A stretch of 64,000 nucleotides of DNA, taken from Clitoria ternatea (Eukaryota; Streptophyta; Magnoliopsida; Fabales; Fabaceae). The translations under genes were made by a program, and so were the position numbers. The stretch is taken from the NCBI GenBank assembly GCA_037962975.1, contig CM075669.1:108082501-108146500 (forward strand), written 5' to 3'. The notes under the pieces were generated by a model. That model was given only the letters and a program-made list of their open reading frames with translations, searched no databases and was not told where the DNA came from. Positions 44,932-55,610 of the stretch are shown here, one piece after another. The number at the start of each line of letters is the position of its first letter. Position 1 is the first letter of the stretch.

Positions 44932-46378
44932 GGTATGGCCAACCCAATGTAAATAGGAGGCTCATCTTTGAATCTCATGGAGGAAGTTCGAGGAAAATGG
45001 TACCGGTGACCAACTCTGATTCTCGTGGTAAGTTGATCAACCAACTTAGGGAAAAACTTGCAGAGTTACGAAAGGAGAAGAAGCAAACTGACAATAAAAT
45101 ATCATCCCAGGCTAGAGATACTCACCACACGACTGGAAAAGAAAAGTCCATGACTCTCCAGTATTTAAAGATTTCTACGTATGAAGAGGAGGAGTAGACT
45201 CATGACTCTGGTGATAGAGTCAGTGGAAGAAGGAAGGAGCCAGTGGTAGTATCCCCTGGGATATACTGACTCAACGTTCCATTCTCAATAAGGCTCATGA
45301 ATGTGTGTATTCCTAAGCATTTGCAGACGACTCAGCCCCTTTCTATTGGGAAGTATAATGGAGAGACTGATCCCACTAAGCATCTTGATGCTTACGTATA
45401 TGAGGCTATGTACCTAGGATCTGATGAAGACGTGATGTGCAGGATTTTCCCACGAACATTAATGGAGGAGGCCGTTAGCTGGTTCAAGGGTCTACCATCG
45501 GGGTCAATAGACTCCTGGGCGGAGATGGTAGCTGTTTTTGAGAATCACTTCGTCATCTCTAGGGATGTCCCTAGAACGTCTCACACCTTAGCTCAGATTA
45601 GGCAAAGGGAGAATGAAACTCTTAAGGAGTTTCTGAAAAGGTTTTACAAAAAGGCAGCCATGGTACCTAATCTCACAGAGGCCATTCAGCTGCATATTGT
45701 CATTAAGGCCCTATAGCCTAGATCAGTTTTTGCCCTGTCTTTGGTGAAGAGCCTGTTAGTGACATTTGAAGAGTTTAAAAGGAAGGCCTCGAAGTACGTG
45801 GGCATAGAACAAAGCCATCAACACCAACCTTACAACCATAGAGGGATAAAGATAGGGTAAGGTCGAAGTGGATGGAAAGGCCGTTCCATAGCAACAAGTT
45901 CAATGGCCCTTCACCCCAGCGCTAGGAGAGGCGCGTAAATTCATTCAGCCATTATGCGTTATTGAATGCCAGATGATCACAGATCTTGAGGGAGATTGGA
46001 TGGCTAACATTTAGCGTTTATGGCGTCAGAAGGCCAGCACCAGTAAAAAGGCCTGAGAACCTGTGAAAGTACTACGATTTCCACGAACAGGCAGAGCATT
46101 CCATAGATGAATGTCAAGCTTTGAAGAACGCTGTTGAGACCTTAATCAGAGAGGGCAAGTTGAAACAATACCTATTTAAGGAAAAGTCCTCCGACAAGCA
46201 AGACCGGACGGAGAAAAGGGGAAGAGATCGTGATGATGGCGATGATGATAATCGTAACCCAGTCAGGAGGTTTTCTGTAGCAAAAAAACAAAAAGGGGCA
46301 GTGATTACTGAAACTACTCAATGGGACGACATGCCCCAGCAACAAAAAGACAAGGCCAACGTGAAGTCATTGACATGA
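44932..46378 (+). pseudogene. Retand-like gag, several stops and frameshifts
   Basis: Continues the gag start after the chromovirus. Fragments: a charged coiled-coil segment (44997-45196), then the gag core from 45297 (PLSIGKYNGETDPTKHLDAY, AVSWFKGLPSGSIDSW and a LKEFLKRFYKKA block). After a TAG at 45714 it is badly broken until 46121, where a KNAVETLIREGKLKQYL zinc-finger-adjacent text returns. The expected first Cys of the knuckle appears as Tyr (near 46076). Confidence 0.83.
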
Positions 46379-47253
46379 TTGCTGGAGGCTTTACTAGAGA
46401 TGGAGCGTCGATCACAGCCTTTAAGAATCATCACCGAATGATTCTGTCTATCCAAGGGAAGCCTAGGGACAATCACCCTTTCAGAGACGGTGTGGAAGCA
46501 CCGATAATGTCATTCTCGGATGAAGATTTTGGCCCAACCATCCCAGGAGGTGATGATGCGGTGGCCATAATCGCTGTGATCGCCAACAAGGACGTCAAGA
46601 GGATCCTTGTTGATCAGGGGAGTTCCTGTGATGTTGTTTTTTATAACTGTTTTAAAAGTATGGGTTTCAATGACTCAGACTTACAACCTTATATGCAAGA
46701 ACTCGCAGCCTTCAACGGAGTGAAGCAACCGACCAAGGGTTACCTTGACACCCTTGTGTCCTTCGAAGGCGAGCCAGGGGCGAGAACGGTGAAGTCCAGG
46801 GTGTTGGTGATTGATGTGGAGTCACCTTACAATGGCATTATAGGCTGCCCTACCCTAAATTCCATGGAAGTGATCGTATCCACTCCATATCTCCTTATCA
46901 AATTCATTGATAAGGACAACAGCGTGTCTTCCATCCGAGGTGATCAGGAGATGGCCAGGTACTGTTATAACCTGAGCCTAAATATGGTGAAGCTGGAGGC
47001 ATTCAACAAGAAGAGGATGTTGAACGATGGAGGAACAATGGCTGGGTCTGTTAGTCTTATTGATTTAGACCCCAGGGCCGAGCTAAAGATCGACCCTCAC
47101 AATCCCTTAAAGCCCACACCGGATGGTAGTTCAAGGGACATCGTGTTGGGAGATTCACCAGATAAGGTCACACATATCAATGATAGGCTAGATCTAGCCA
47201 TGGAGGAGCATTTACTTAAACTCCTTCAAGAATTCAAAGACCTTTTCACATAG
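46379..47253 (+). pseudogene. Retand-like aspartic protease region
   Basis: An open frame (from 46321) of about 310 codons. It carries IDMIAGGFTRDG near 46372, the linker SFSDEDFG, and the protease active site RILVDQGSSCDVVFY (46600), where the family normally has Asp-xGS-S. The flap/C-terminal block reads GIIGCPTLN (46840), with Cys where Arg is usual. It ends at a TAG (47251) where a Trp is expected, directly before RT. Confidence 0.83.
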
Positions 47254-48600
47254 ACTGCAACTGATATGCTTGGTATAGATCCCATTTTTTATTGCCACAA
47301 ATTATCTGTCTATCCAGAAACAAGGCCAGTCACCTAAAAGAAAAGAAGATTAGGACCAGAAAAACAAAAGGCAACTTGTGAGCAGACAGAGGAGTTACTA
47401 AAGGCCAAATTTATCAGGGAAATCCGTTATTCTTCTTGGCTCTCGAATGTGGTGATGGTCCAGAAGGCCAGTGGTAAATAGAGAATGTGCGTTGACTACG
47501 TGGACCTCAACCGTTGCTACCCAAAAGATCTATATCCCCTTCCTAATAAGATCGAATGGTGGATGATTCCTTTGGTTATCAGTACCAGAGTTTCATGGAT
47601 GCATATTCAAGGTACAACCAGATTCCGATGTGGGAAGAGGATCAAGAGAAGACGACTTTTGTCAATGACCGCGGTATTTTCTGTTACACCATTATGCCCT
47701 TTGGTTTAAAAAATGCTAGGGCCACTTACCAGCGCATGATTAACAAAGTGTTTGAGGGCATGCACACGAAGCTAGTGGAGGTGTACATTGACGACATCGT
47801 AGCCAAGACCCCGGTTGGAGGCGATCACATTGAAGATCTACACCAAGTATTTATGCGCTTGAGGCAACATAACATGAGGTTGAACCCATTGAAGTACTCT
47901 TTTGCTGTCCCAGTTGGGAATTTTCTGGGTTTCATGTTAACTCAATATGGTATTGAAGCCAATCTAGGGAAGTGCCAAGCTATTCTCAACATGCAGAGTC
48001 TGAAGAACCTAAGGGAGGATGAGTGCTTCAATGGAAAAGTGGCAGCTTTGGCATGGTTTATACCTAAAATAGCACACAGCTCCCTCTGTATAAAGTGCTG
48101 AAGAAGTCCAAGAAATTTGAGTGGGGGCAGGAGCAGGAACAAGCTTTCCAAGAGCTCAAAGATGTGCTATCGAGATCTCCAATATTGGTGAAACCTGACC
48201 CCGGAGAGACACTTATCCTGTACTTGGCAATTTCTGACTAAGCTTTGGGTATGGCGCTGGTGAAGGAAACCCCGGAGGGGCAAACGCCTGTATACTTTAC
48301 AAGTAAGACATTGCAAGGAGCCGAAAGCCGATATCAGAAGATTGAAAAAGCCACACTCGCTGTTGTCTGGGCTTCACGCCGTCTAAGGCCATACTTTCAC
48401 GCCCATCCAGTTGTAGTGAGAACGGGTTTACCACTCCCTTCGATGTTAAGCAAACCCGACCTCGCTGGAAGGATAATTAAATAGTCCATCAAACTTTCAG
48501 AGTTTGACGTCTCTTATGAGCCTATAAGCGCTATTAAGGCTCAAGTTTTGGCTGATTTCATTATGGAAATGATGGGGGAAGACCCAGCTGCACCTTACAC
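47254..48600 (+). pseudogene. Retand-like reverse transcriptase and first RNase H
   Basis: The protease frame continues past the TAG with stops at 47336 and 47478 (TAG before RMCVDYVDLNRCYPKD, Trp expected). A frameshift near 47560 leads to SFMDAYSRYNQIPM, IMPFGLKNARATYQRM and the catalytic YIDD (near 47785). Another shift near 48090 leads to RNase H text with SRYQKIEKATLAVVWASRRL (48327). RNase H is followed by the KPDLAGRI block and a TAG at 48482. Confidence 0.85.
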
Positions 48601-49000
48601 TCATTAGACCATCTATGTGAATGGTTCATCAAATAATAACGGTTGTGGAGCAGGTGTAGTGGTAGAAAGTGATGACGGTATGGACCTGGAAATTTCCCTC
48701 CGTTTCAATTTTAAAACCTCTAATAATCAAGCTGAGTACGAAGCTTGCCTTGCTGGACTATGAGCTGTAATTGACATCGGAGCATCTAAAGTAACCCTTT
48801 GCAGTGATTCACAGTTAGTGATATCACAAATTCAGGGAGATTATCAAGTCTGTGAGCCTCAGCTCGAGTTGTATTTGAATTGTGTAAAAGAATTGAGGGA
48901 GAGGTTCTCAAAACTAGAATTGAAACACGTGCCATGAGAAGAGAACACCAGGGCAGATATTCTATCTAGGTTAGCAAACACGAAACAGCCAGGGAACACT
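48601..49000 (+). pseudogene. Retand-like second RNase H (archaeal type), inactivated
   Basis: The domain has IYVNGSSNNNGCGAG, where the first catalytic Asp is replaced by Asn (48620-48622), then NNQAEYEACLAGL, CSDSQLVISQI and a TRADILSRLAN end. TAG at 48605 and TGA at 48761 and 48935 interrupt it, in places where Trp and Arg are expected. All of these fit C-to-T or G-to-A changes. The presence of this domain marks the Tat lineage. Confidence 0.83.
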
Positions 49001-50327
49001 ATAATGGTGGTTTAGAGCACGGTGACGTCACCCAGTATTCCTTTGACACCGTCATTAAACGCAATAAGGTATCGTGTTTTGATGAGAATTCATGGGTAGT
49101 TCCTTACATACGATACTTCGTGGATGGACAGCTACCCACTGATGACCTGGAGAGGAAGAAGTTGAAAGGAGAGCTGCCTTACTTTATGTTGGTAGATGGA
49201 ACGCTCTTATGAAGGGGATTTTCTGTACCGTACTTCAGATGTTTAATTGAAAATGAGGTACATGGTGTCCTAGAAGAAGTTCATGAAAGATAATGTGGAC
49301 ACCACGACAGAGGAAGAAGCCTGATGAGGAAAATTCTCAGGGCCGGATATTGGTGGCCCATGATTAAGCAAGATTCCATCGACTTTGTTAAGAAGTGCGA
49401 TTCCTGCTAGAGGTTTTCCAACCTTCATCACACGCCAGTTGAAGAACTCTACACATCCGCTGTACCATGGCCATTCTATCAATGGGGTCTAGATATTTTA
49501 AGACCATTTCCAACCACGCCTGGAGGTATCAAGTATTTAATCGTGGGGGTCAATTATTTTACTAAGTGGATCAAAGCAGAGCCAGTGGTCCACATCACAT
49601 CAGCACGAACCCGTCATTTTTTTATGAGAATATCATAACACAGTTCAGAGTACCAGCACAGATTATCACCAACAACGACACCCAATTCACTAATAAGAAG
49701 TTCACGGATCTGCTCGAGGGTTTAAGCATATCCCAAATGTTTTCATCCGTCGAACACCCTCAAACCAACGGTCAAGCCGAAGTGGCCAATAGAGAAGTGC
49801 TGAAAGGGTTGAAGAAGCGCCTTGGAGAAGCTAAGGGCAGATGGACAGATTAGTTGTGCCACATTTTATGGGCCTATCGCACAACGCCCTTTGTTTCCAC
49901 AAATGAATCCCCATACCGTCTCACATACGACGTCGAGGTAATGATACCAGTAGAGTTACAAACTGCCTCTACCAGAGTGGCGTATTTCTCTAAGAAGGAT
50001 AACAATGCTAACTTGGCATCAGAGCTGGATGTATTCCAAGAACACAAAGAAGAAGCATTTGTCAGAGACCAGGCCATCAATGCCAAAGCAACCCTCCACT
50101 ATAACAAACGAATCCAGCCCAGAGCATTCAATGTAGGAGATCTGGTTCTCAGAAAGGCAAGTGTGGGAAACAAGTTTGCCCACCAAGGCAAGCTGGCTCC
50201 GACATGGGAAGGTCCTTACAGGGTATCCGAAGTCACGGGCAAAGGATCATACCATCCGGAAAATCTTAATGGCACACCAATCCGCAACAAATGGAACACA
50301 CATAATTTACGTATCTACTACAGCTAG
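49001..50327 (+). pseudogene. Retand-like integrase, second catalytic Asp lost
   Basis: The HHCC finger is at about 49285-49410 (HHDRGRSLMRK ... CDSC). The core shows YQWGLDILRPF (first Asp), then IITNNDTQFTN, in which the catalytic Asp is Asn (49671-49673), and NGQAEVANREVLKGL (Glu). A TAG at 49851 stands near the expected Trp. The C-terminal frame (49854-50327) has LWAYRTTP, the GDLVLRKAS block, the LAPTWEGPYRV block and ends LRIYYS at the TAG 50325. Confidence 0.87.
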
Positions 50328-51256
50328 TTGGTAAGACGGCGTGTACTCTTTTTCCTTACTTGGGTTTTTTCCCATTGGGTTTTTCCAAGAAGGTTTTAAC
50401 GAGGCATGACCCCAACTACACTTTGTTTGTAATTCAGACACAATTTAATGATAATTCTTTTATAACTTATGATGTCTTCACTCTTTTTCTTTATGTTGCT
50501 ATTTTTAGCGTCGTCGCATGTAAAGACCCTCAGGGCGGATGATCCCAGCTACCTATTCTATAGTTGGTAATGTAACTCCTCGAGCGGAATCATGGGTGTG
50601 GAAAATCCCATTTGAAGACCTGGGCATAGTAGGGTTGGTCCTTTTTTCAAGGCCATACCGAACCCCGGGAAGAGGGCGCAGTAGGATCAGACCTTTTTTC
50701 AAGGCTGTACCGAACCCCTTTAGAAGGCCTGGATTGTAGGATTAAACCGAACTCCAGGTACGGTTAGTAGGTTTGGCCGAACACCGGTGAAGACCTGAGT
50801 TATAGGATTAAACTGAACCTCGAGAAGTGGGTTGTAGGTTTGGCGGAACCCTATTAGAAGGCTCAGATTGTAGGATTAAACCAAACTCTGGGTACGGTTA
50901 GTAGGTTTGGCCAAACACCGGTGAAGGCCTAATTATCACTCTTATGATTGGGGTATACTTCCCCCAGGACAGATGCACTCCATCATCATTCTTATGATTG
51001 ACGATGTAACTCCTGGCACGAACAATTCCCAATATCGTCCTTATGATGGAGGACCTAATCGTCATTCTTATGATTAAGGTAAACTTTTACAGGAGTGAGG
51101 ATCTTGAATACTACTCTCATACTTGACGATGTGGCTTTTCAGATAATTCAATAAGCACAACCATTACCAAGAACAGGTAAGATCATTTACTTTGTGGAGT
51201 TAAAGACATTACTCTCCAACAAATTCTTACGTTTTTTTCTAATCAACACATGCTTG
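50328..51256 (+). repeat. Retand-like 3' region with degenerate tandem repeats
   Basis: No coding signal. GGATTAAACCGAACTC and TAGGTTTGGCC units recur with a period near 134 bp (50732 and 50866), and CTTATGATTG units recur from 50940 to 51080. Repeats downstream of pol are common in Tat elements. The segment is cut at 51256 by solo LTR 2 and goes on at 54232. Confidence 0.7.
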
Positions 51257-51261
51257 GGGAC
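51257..51261. repeat. Target-site duplication GGGAC of solo LTR 2
   Basis: GGGAC at 51257-51261 and 54227-54231. Confidence 0.92.
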
Positions 51262-52609
51262 TGATAAGTGCTTTATAGTACAATAAATTAGATCCAGTTT
51301 GCTTAGGATTTTTATCATTATCCACTGTATTTCCTTTATTTATTGTGATTTTTGCTTTCTTTCTACTTTATTCTACTTGGGTATGTTATTTTGCAAAAAT
51401 TAAGGTAATAAAGGGCCAATAACATGAGAAAAACGACCATAAAATGATAAAGAAACAAGAAGAACAAGCCCAAAGTAGAAAGAACTCTCTTTTTATGCTG
51501 AATTCCGACTCAGAATGCTGAATTCCGACTCAGAATGTTGAAATCTGACTCAAAATGACCAAATCCGAGTAGGATGACTCAGAAAGGACCCAATCCGAGT
51601 GGAATGACTCAGAATAGAGCTTTTTCGAGTGGAATATTCACTGTTGGAGCAGAATCCGAGTGGAAAGTTAACTGTTAAAGCCATTCCGAGTGATAAATGG
51701 CTGACTCTGTTGGAGGTTCAATGCTGAAAAGGAATAAGTCTCGGTTGGAGGTGATTCCGAGTGGAAGCTTCCCCGAGTGTGACCATTCCGAGTGAAAAAA
51801 GGGACTGACCTTCAATAAAAACTGCCCAAAGCTAATTCTGAGTGAAAGGATGCTGACTGAAGCATGTCTGACCAGGGAACAAGTGCTTTTCTGGGCAAAA
51901 AGCTATTCCGAGTGAATGGATTCCGAGCAGAAGAAGCCACAGAATGAATAAACTGTTGAGTAAGGAGGTTTCTGAGTGGTTTCATTCAGAGAAGATGGCA
52001 TTCTCAAGCAGAACAAGGCATTTCCGAGTAGAGTCTTATCAACCAATGAAAGATCCGACTGGGAATCAATCACACTCAGGCAGACTCTCAAGTTTCACAC
52101 TAAGCCCGAGTGAGAAGTCTCCAAGGAAAGCACATCCGAGTAAGTTGGGTCAGGAAGCTGCATTTCCGAGTAAAGCAAGGCTCAGACATGGAAGAACTTT
52201 TATCAGCCAGATTCTAGAGTCTTTCAAGTCAAAATTTCTGAGTGAAAGGTATATCCGAGTGATTTGATTGATGATTGAAGGCAATTCCTATTGAAAATCC
52301 ACTCCGATTCCCAAGTGAAGACAACCGACTGGGTTGATCGACGACTGAAGTGACAAGCAAGAAGACACTTCCGAGTGTATCATTTCAAGGAATGAAGGCC
52401 GACTGAATTATTTCAAAGTAAATCCGAGTGATTCAAATTCAAAGACAGCCGAGTGAAACAGTTTGGGTGCCGATTGAATTTGTTCTGATCCTGAGTATGT
52501 CTTCAATCAAGTCCCGAATGAATCATCTTCAGTCGGATCCGAGTCCCTCTTCAGTCAGTCCCGAGCCATTTTTAATCAGTAACCGAGTGAAGTAATTCCG
52601 ATTAAGCAA

Positions 52610-52705
52610 AGGTCTGTCGCTCAAGCGACTCTGGTTACGCTCAAGCGAGTGGCATAATATTAGAATGTGCTCGCCCAAGCGAGACTAAACATGCTCAAGC
52701 GTGAA
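52610..52705. repeat. CTCAAGCG-type motifs inside solo LTR 2
   Basis: GCTCAAGCGACT, ACGCTCAAGCGAG, CGCCCAAGCGAG and GCTCAAGCGTGAA occur within 90 bp, the same motif class as in the Athila array at 35930-36860. Solo LTR 1 lacks them. Confidence 0.7.
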
Positions 52706-53117
52706 TGGGAGCCATTCGGATTATTTCCCATCTCCTTTGAACACCGACCGGTTTTCTCCTAAACACCGACCCCTCAACTCAACACCGAGCAAGATTTCAC
52801 TCAGCCTTGTGAACGAATAGCAGCTTTTTCACTCGGTCTTGTGCACAAAAGGCACCTTTTTCACTCGGATTGTTTCCCACTCGGACTGAGGCACCAAATC
52901 CGAGTCAAAAATGTGAAAACCGACCCATATTTCCACCGAATGCACTTGCTGACTTGGACATCCACTATCCAAGTGGATTTTTGACTTATAGGGGGCGGCT
53001 GACAGCATCCAGGCTGTCTCCAAGCTGTGATGGTGGGGCGGCTGAGAAGAAGACAATTGCACCGAAAATCTCCAACTGGCAACGTGTTTTCCAAGCTGAC
53101 TTCTTCCCTTCCTTTGC

Positions 53118-53126
53118 CTATAAAAG
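53118..53126 (+). promoter_or_regulatory. TATA box of solo LTR 2
   Basis: CTATAAAAG in the context TTTGCCTATAAAAGGG. Confidence 0.6.
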
Positions 53127-54231
53127 GGAACACGGACAGCACCACCAAGGCAATCAATTCCATAAGCTTTAATTCCTTTTCTTTCTCCTATTTCTTTCGT
53201 TTTCTCTTTTCTTCTTCCGTCCTTCTCTTTTCTTTCTTTCTTTTTCTTCATTTTTCTTCCTCGTTCTTTTTTCTTTCTTTTTCATTTTCTTTCTCTTTTT
53301 TATTTTCTTTATTTTATTTTAAGAGTTGTGAGGGCTGTAAAAGTGAGTATTTAAATTTGTAATTGGTGGAGAAATATTGCATCAAGGAAATACAATGGTA
53401 AATTATTCTAAGCTTTTAGAGAAACCCGTAAGTCTTTAATTTTTACCATGTCTTGTATGTTTTATTTTTCCATTATTTATATGAATTTGAATTATTTCAT
53501 GAGTAGCTAAATTAATTATCTTGGGATAAAGGGGGTATGATAATATTTTATTGTTAATATTATTTTGACTTAGAATTAAATAAATTTCTGTTTTCCATTT
53601 AGTTTAAAAAATGCTCAATGTTTTTAGTGATTCTTAACAAGAACCTAAATGATAAAACTGTATACTTGCGGGTATATTAGTAAGTTTAGGTAATAAATAG
53701 AATCGAGAGATTTATTTTTACCGGAAAGCTTTGAACTAAACCTAAGATTTTTGAGATGCTTTTTGTGACCTCGGTAAAACCGTGAAAGTAATCAAAATTC
53801 TTTTGAGGAAATAAAAGGGATTTTCATAAAATGATAATGGGCCTTTCTGAGGATTAAGCAGCGCTTTCCATAGGTTAGGTACATTAATAGGATTCCGAGA
53901 GGAACATATTAATTAGCTTTTGGAAAATTCGCCTTGGAAAACTTAATTCGATTCTTATTTATGAAAAGTTAAAATTCATTAACATAAAATAGAGTCTTAA
54001 TCCCCTGAAATCCCAAGATACTCTCAACTCTGATTTTTTTTAAGTGTCAAGTAAATTTTGTTTCTAAATTTAGATTTTTAAATTGTGTTTTATTTTACAA
54101 AAACCTTAAAAATCAATTGTGTGGATAATTAAATTTTAATATACCGGTACTTTGAACATAGTCCCTGTGGAGAACGATAATCTTTTATATTACGCGACAT
54201 AACCCGTGCGCTTGCGGGCCCTGTCAGGGAC

Positions 54232-54564
54232 AATATTCAATAAACTCACCGTTCTACAGTATCAATATAGAGAATCCAATCCCACTGCTTCCGCTCTACA
54301 TCTTGTTCATTGCTAGTTGATCTTAAACCTCAACTCAAAGGATGACATATCGAATTTTACAAAAGTAAAAGATTAGCAAGTTATGAAGAAACACCAGAGT
54401 TATATTATTACAGGTTATTCGTCATAAACAAGCCAGAAGCCATATTTTAAGGAGAAATCTTATTCATTCAACAAAGTAAATTTATACATATTCATTCGAA
54501 AAGTAATTCAAAACTAAAGCTGATCCCAGAAAGCAGCTTGAATTTTTGAGCAAAAAAGATAAAA
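54232..54564 (-). other. Downstream end of the antisense gene region
   Basis: About 330 bp after solo LTR 2 with no coding signal. It is probably the 3' untranslated part of the antisense gene in the Retand-like element. Confidence 0.45.
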
Positions 54565-55605
54565 CTACGAAAGGGGAACCTCTTGTTGAGCATTCCTTTG
54601 TTCCTCGTCACCTCTAGTGGTTTGGTTTCCCCCTTCACCCCTCTCTTCCAGGGTTTTTTCACTACCGGCCTCCCCACCCTCCTCTGGTGATACACCTTCA
54701 GAACCAGGATTAGTAGAATCTGGTCCCGAGCTTTGACCCTCAGAAAGAGGGGAAAATTCATGCAAGGACATCGGAGGATCCTCATGCTTATCGTTAACCA
54801 CCGTGATCAACTTCCTTCCACAAAATTCATAGAATGGATTAATTCCATATAGATCTAGTTTCACACCGGGGTTACGATAGAAGACTTGACGTATTGCTAA
54901 ACCAAAGGATTCCTCAGCAACTTAAGTACAGATATCAATAGCTTCCTTTGCTTCGGCCTTAGTAGCAGTCAACTCCTCCGTAGCATGAGGATCTCCTCAT
55001 CTGTCCCTTCGGACTCTGGATCACCTGACTTCAGGTTCTCAATCTAAAGAAGCAATTCCTTCTCCCTCAGGGCCTATTCTTCAACTTCTTTTGAATGACC
55101 CTCCGTAGCGGCCTTAAAGTTTTCTTCCAGCTGTGTATATTTGCCCTGGCCAGTACGAAGCTCATCCTTCAGCTCGGAGATGGTATTTTCTTTCTTAGCC
55201 AGCTTTCCCTCCAACTCCTTAGTCATAGCCTTGAGCCTAAGGATCTCCGCATATATGCGTTCCCCATATTCTTTTGACTTCACAAGGTGGTCTTCAGATA
55301 ACTTTAGAGCTGCTTTGTCTTTTTGAGCAATAAGGTTAAGTTGCTCCACCTTAGTGCTCAGCCTATCCACCTCGACAGCGTCATTGAATAGTAGGCTAAG
55401 CGACTGAAGAAGCCTGGAAAGTTCAACCAGTTGCCATCTTCCGGCCCCACAAGCCTCCTTGATTTCTTTTGGCTCAAGCGTGGTCTTGAGTTTATACAGC
55501 GGATCTGCAATCGACGCTAGCATGGGCCCTTGGTAGGAAAGGAAAGGAGTCAGGAAGGAGGATGTGGGAGGAGTGTTGGAAGCTTGAGACTTGAAAAATC
55601 CGAAG
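54565..55605 (-). pseudogene. Antisense gene of the Retand-like element, coiled-coil part
   Basis: From 55605 to 55077 an open minus-strand frame encodes about 175 residues with long Lys/Glu/Leu heptads (AKKENTISELKDELRTGQGK), a coiled coil. Stops follow (near 55076 and in the next 200 nt) and a last open piece (54565-54864) encodes an acidic, Gly/Ser/Glu-rich C-terminus. It continues the gene that starts near 58647 and is cut by solo LTR 3. Tat elements often carry an antisense extra gene here. Its role is unknown. Codons upstream of 55605 in this frame belong to the solo LTR, not the gene. Confidence 0.65.
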
Positions 55606-55610
55606 AGTAT
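55606..55610. repeat. Target-site duplication AGTAT of solo LTR 3
   Basis: AGTAT at 55606-55610 and 57128-57132. Confidence 0.88.

Larger units (their letters stand above)
51262..54226 (+). mobile_element. Solo LTR 2 (2965 bp), same family as solo LTR 1
   Basis: Starts TGATAAGTGC and ends GGCCCTGTCA with an exact GGGAC duplication. The first 1.3 kb and the last 0.9 kb match 7642-10783 closely. The middle (52590-53100) differs from solo LTR 1 and instead resembles the Ogre LTR: CACTCGGTCTTGTGCACAAA and a block around CCACTATCCAAGTGGAT with GGGGGCGGCTGAC. It has a TATA box at 53118 and a pyrimidine tract at 53170-53320. Confidence 0.9.
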
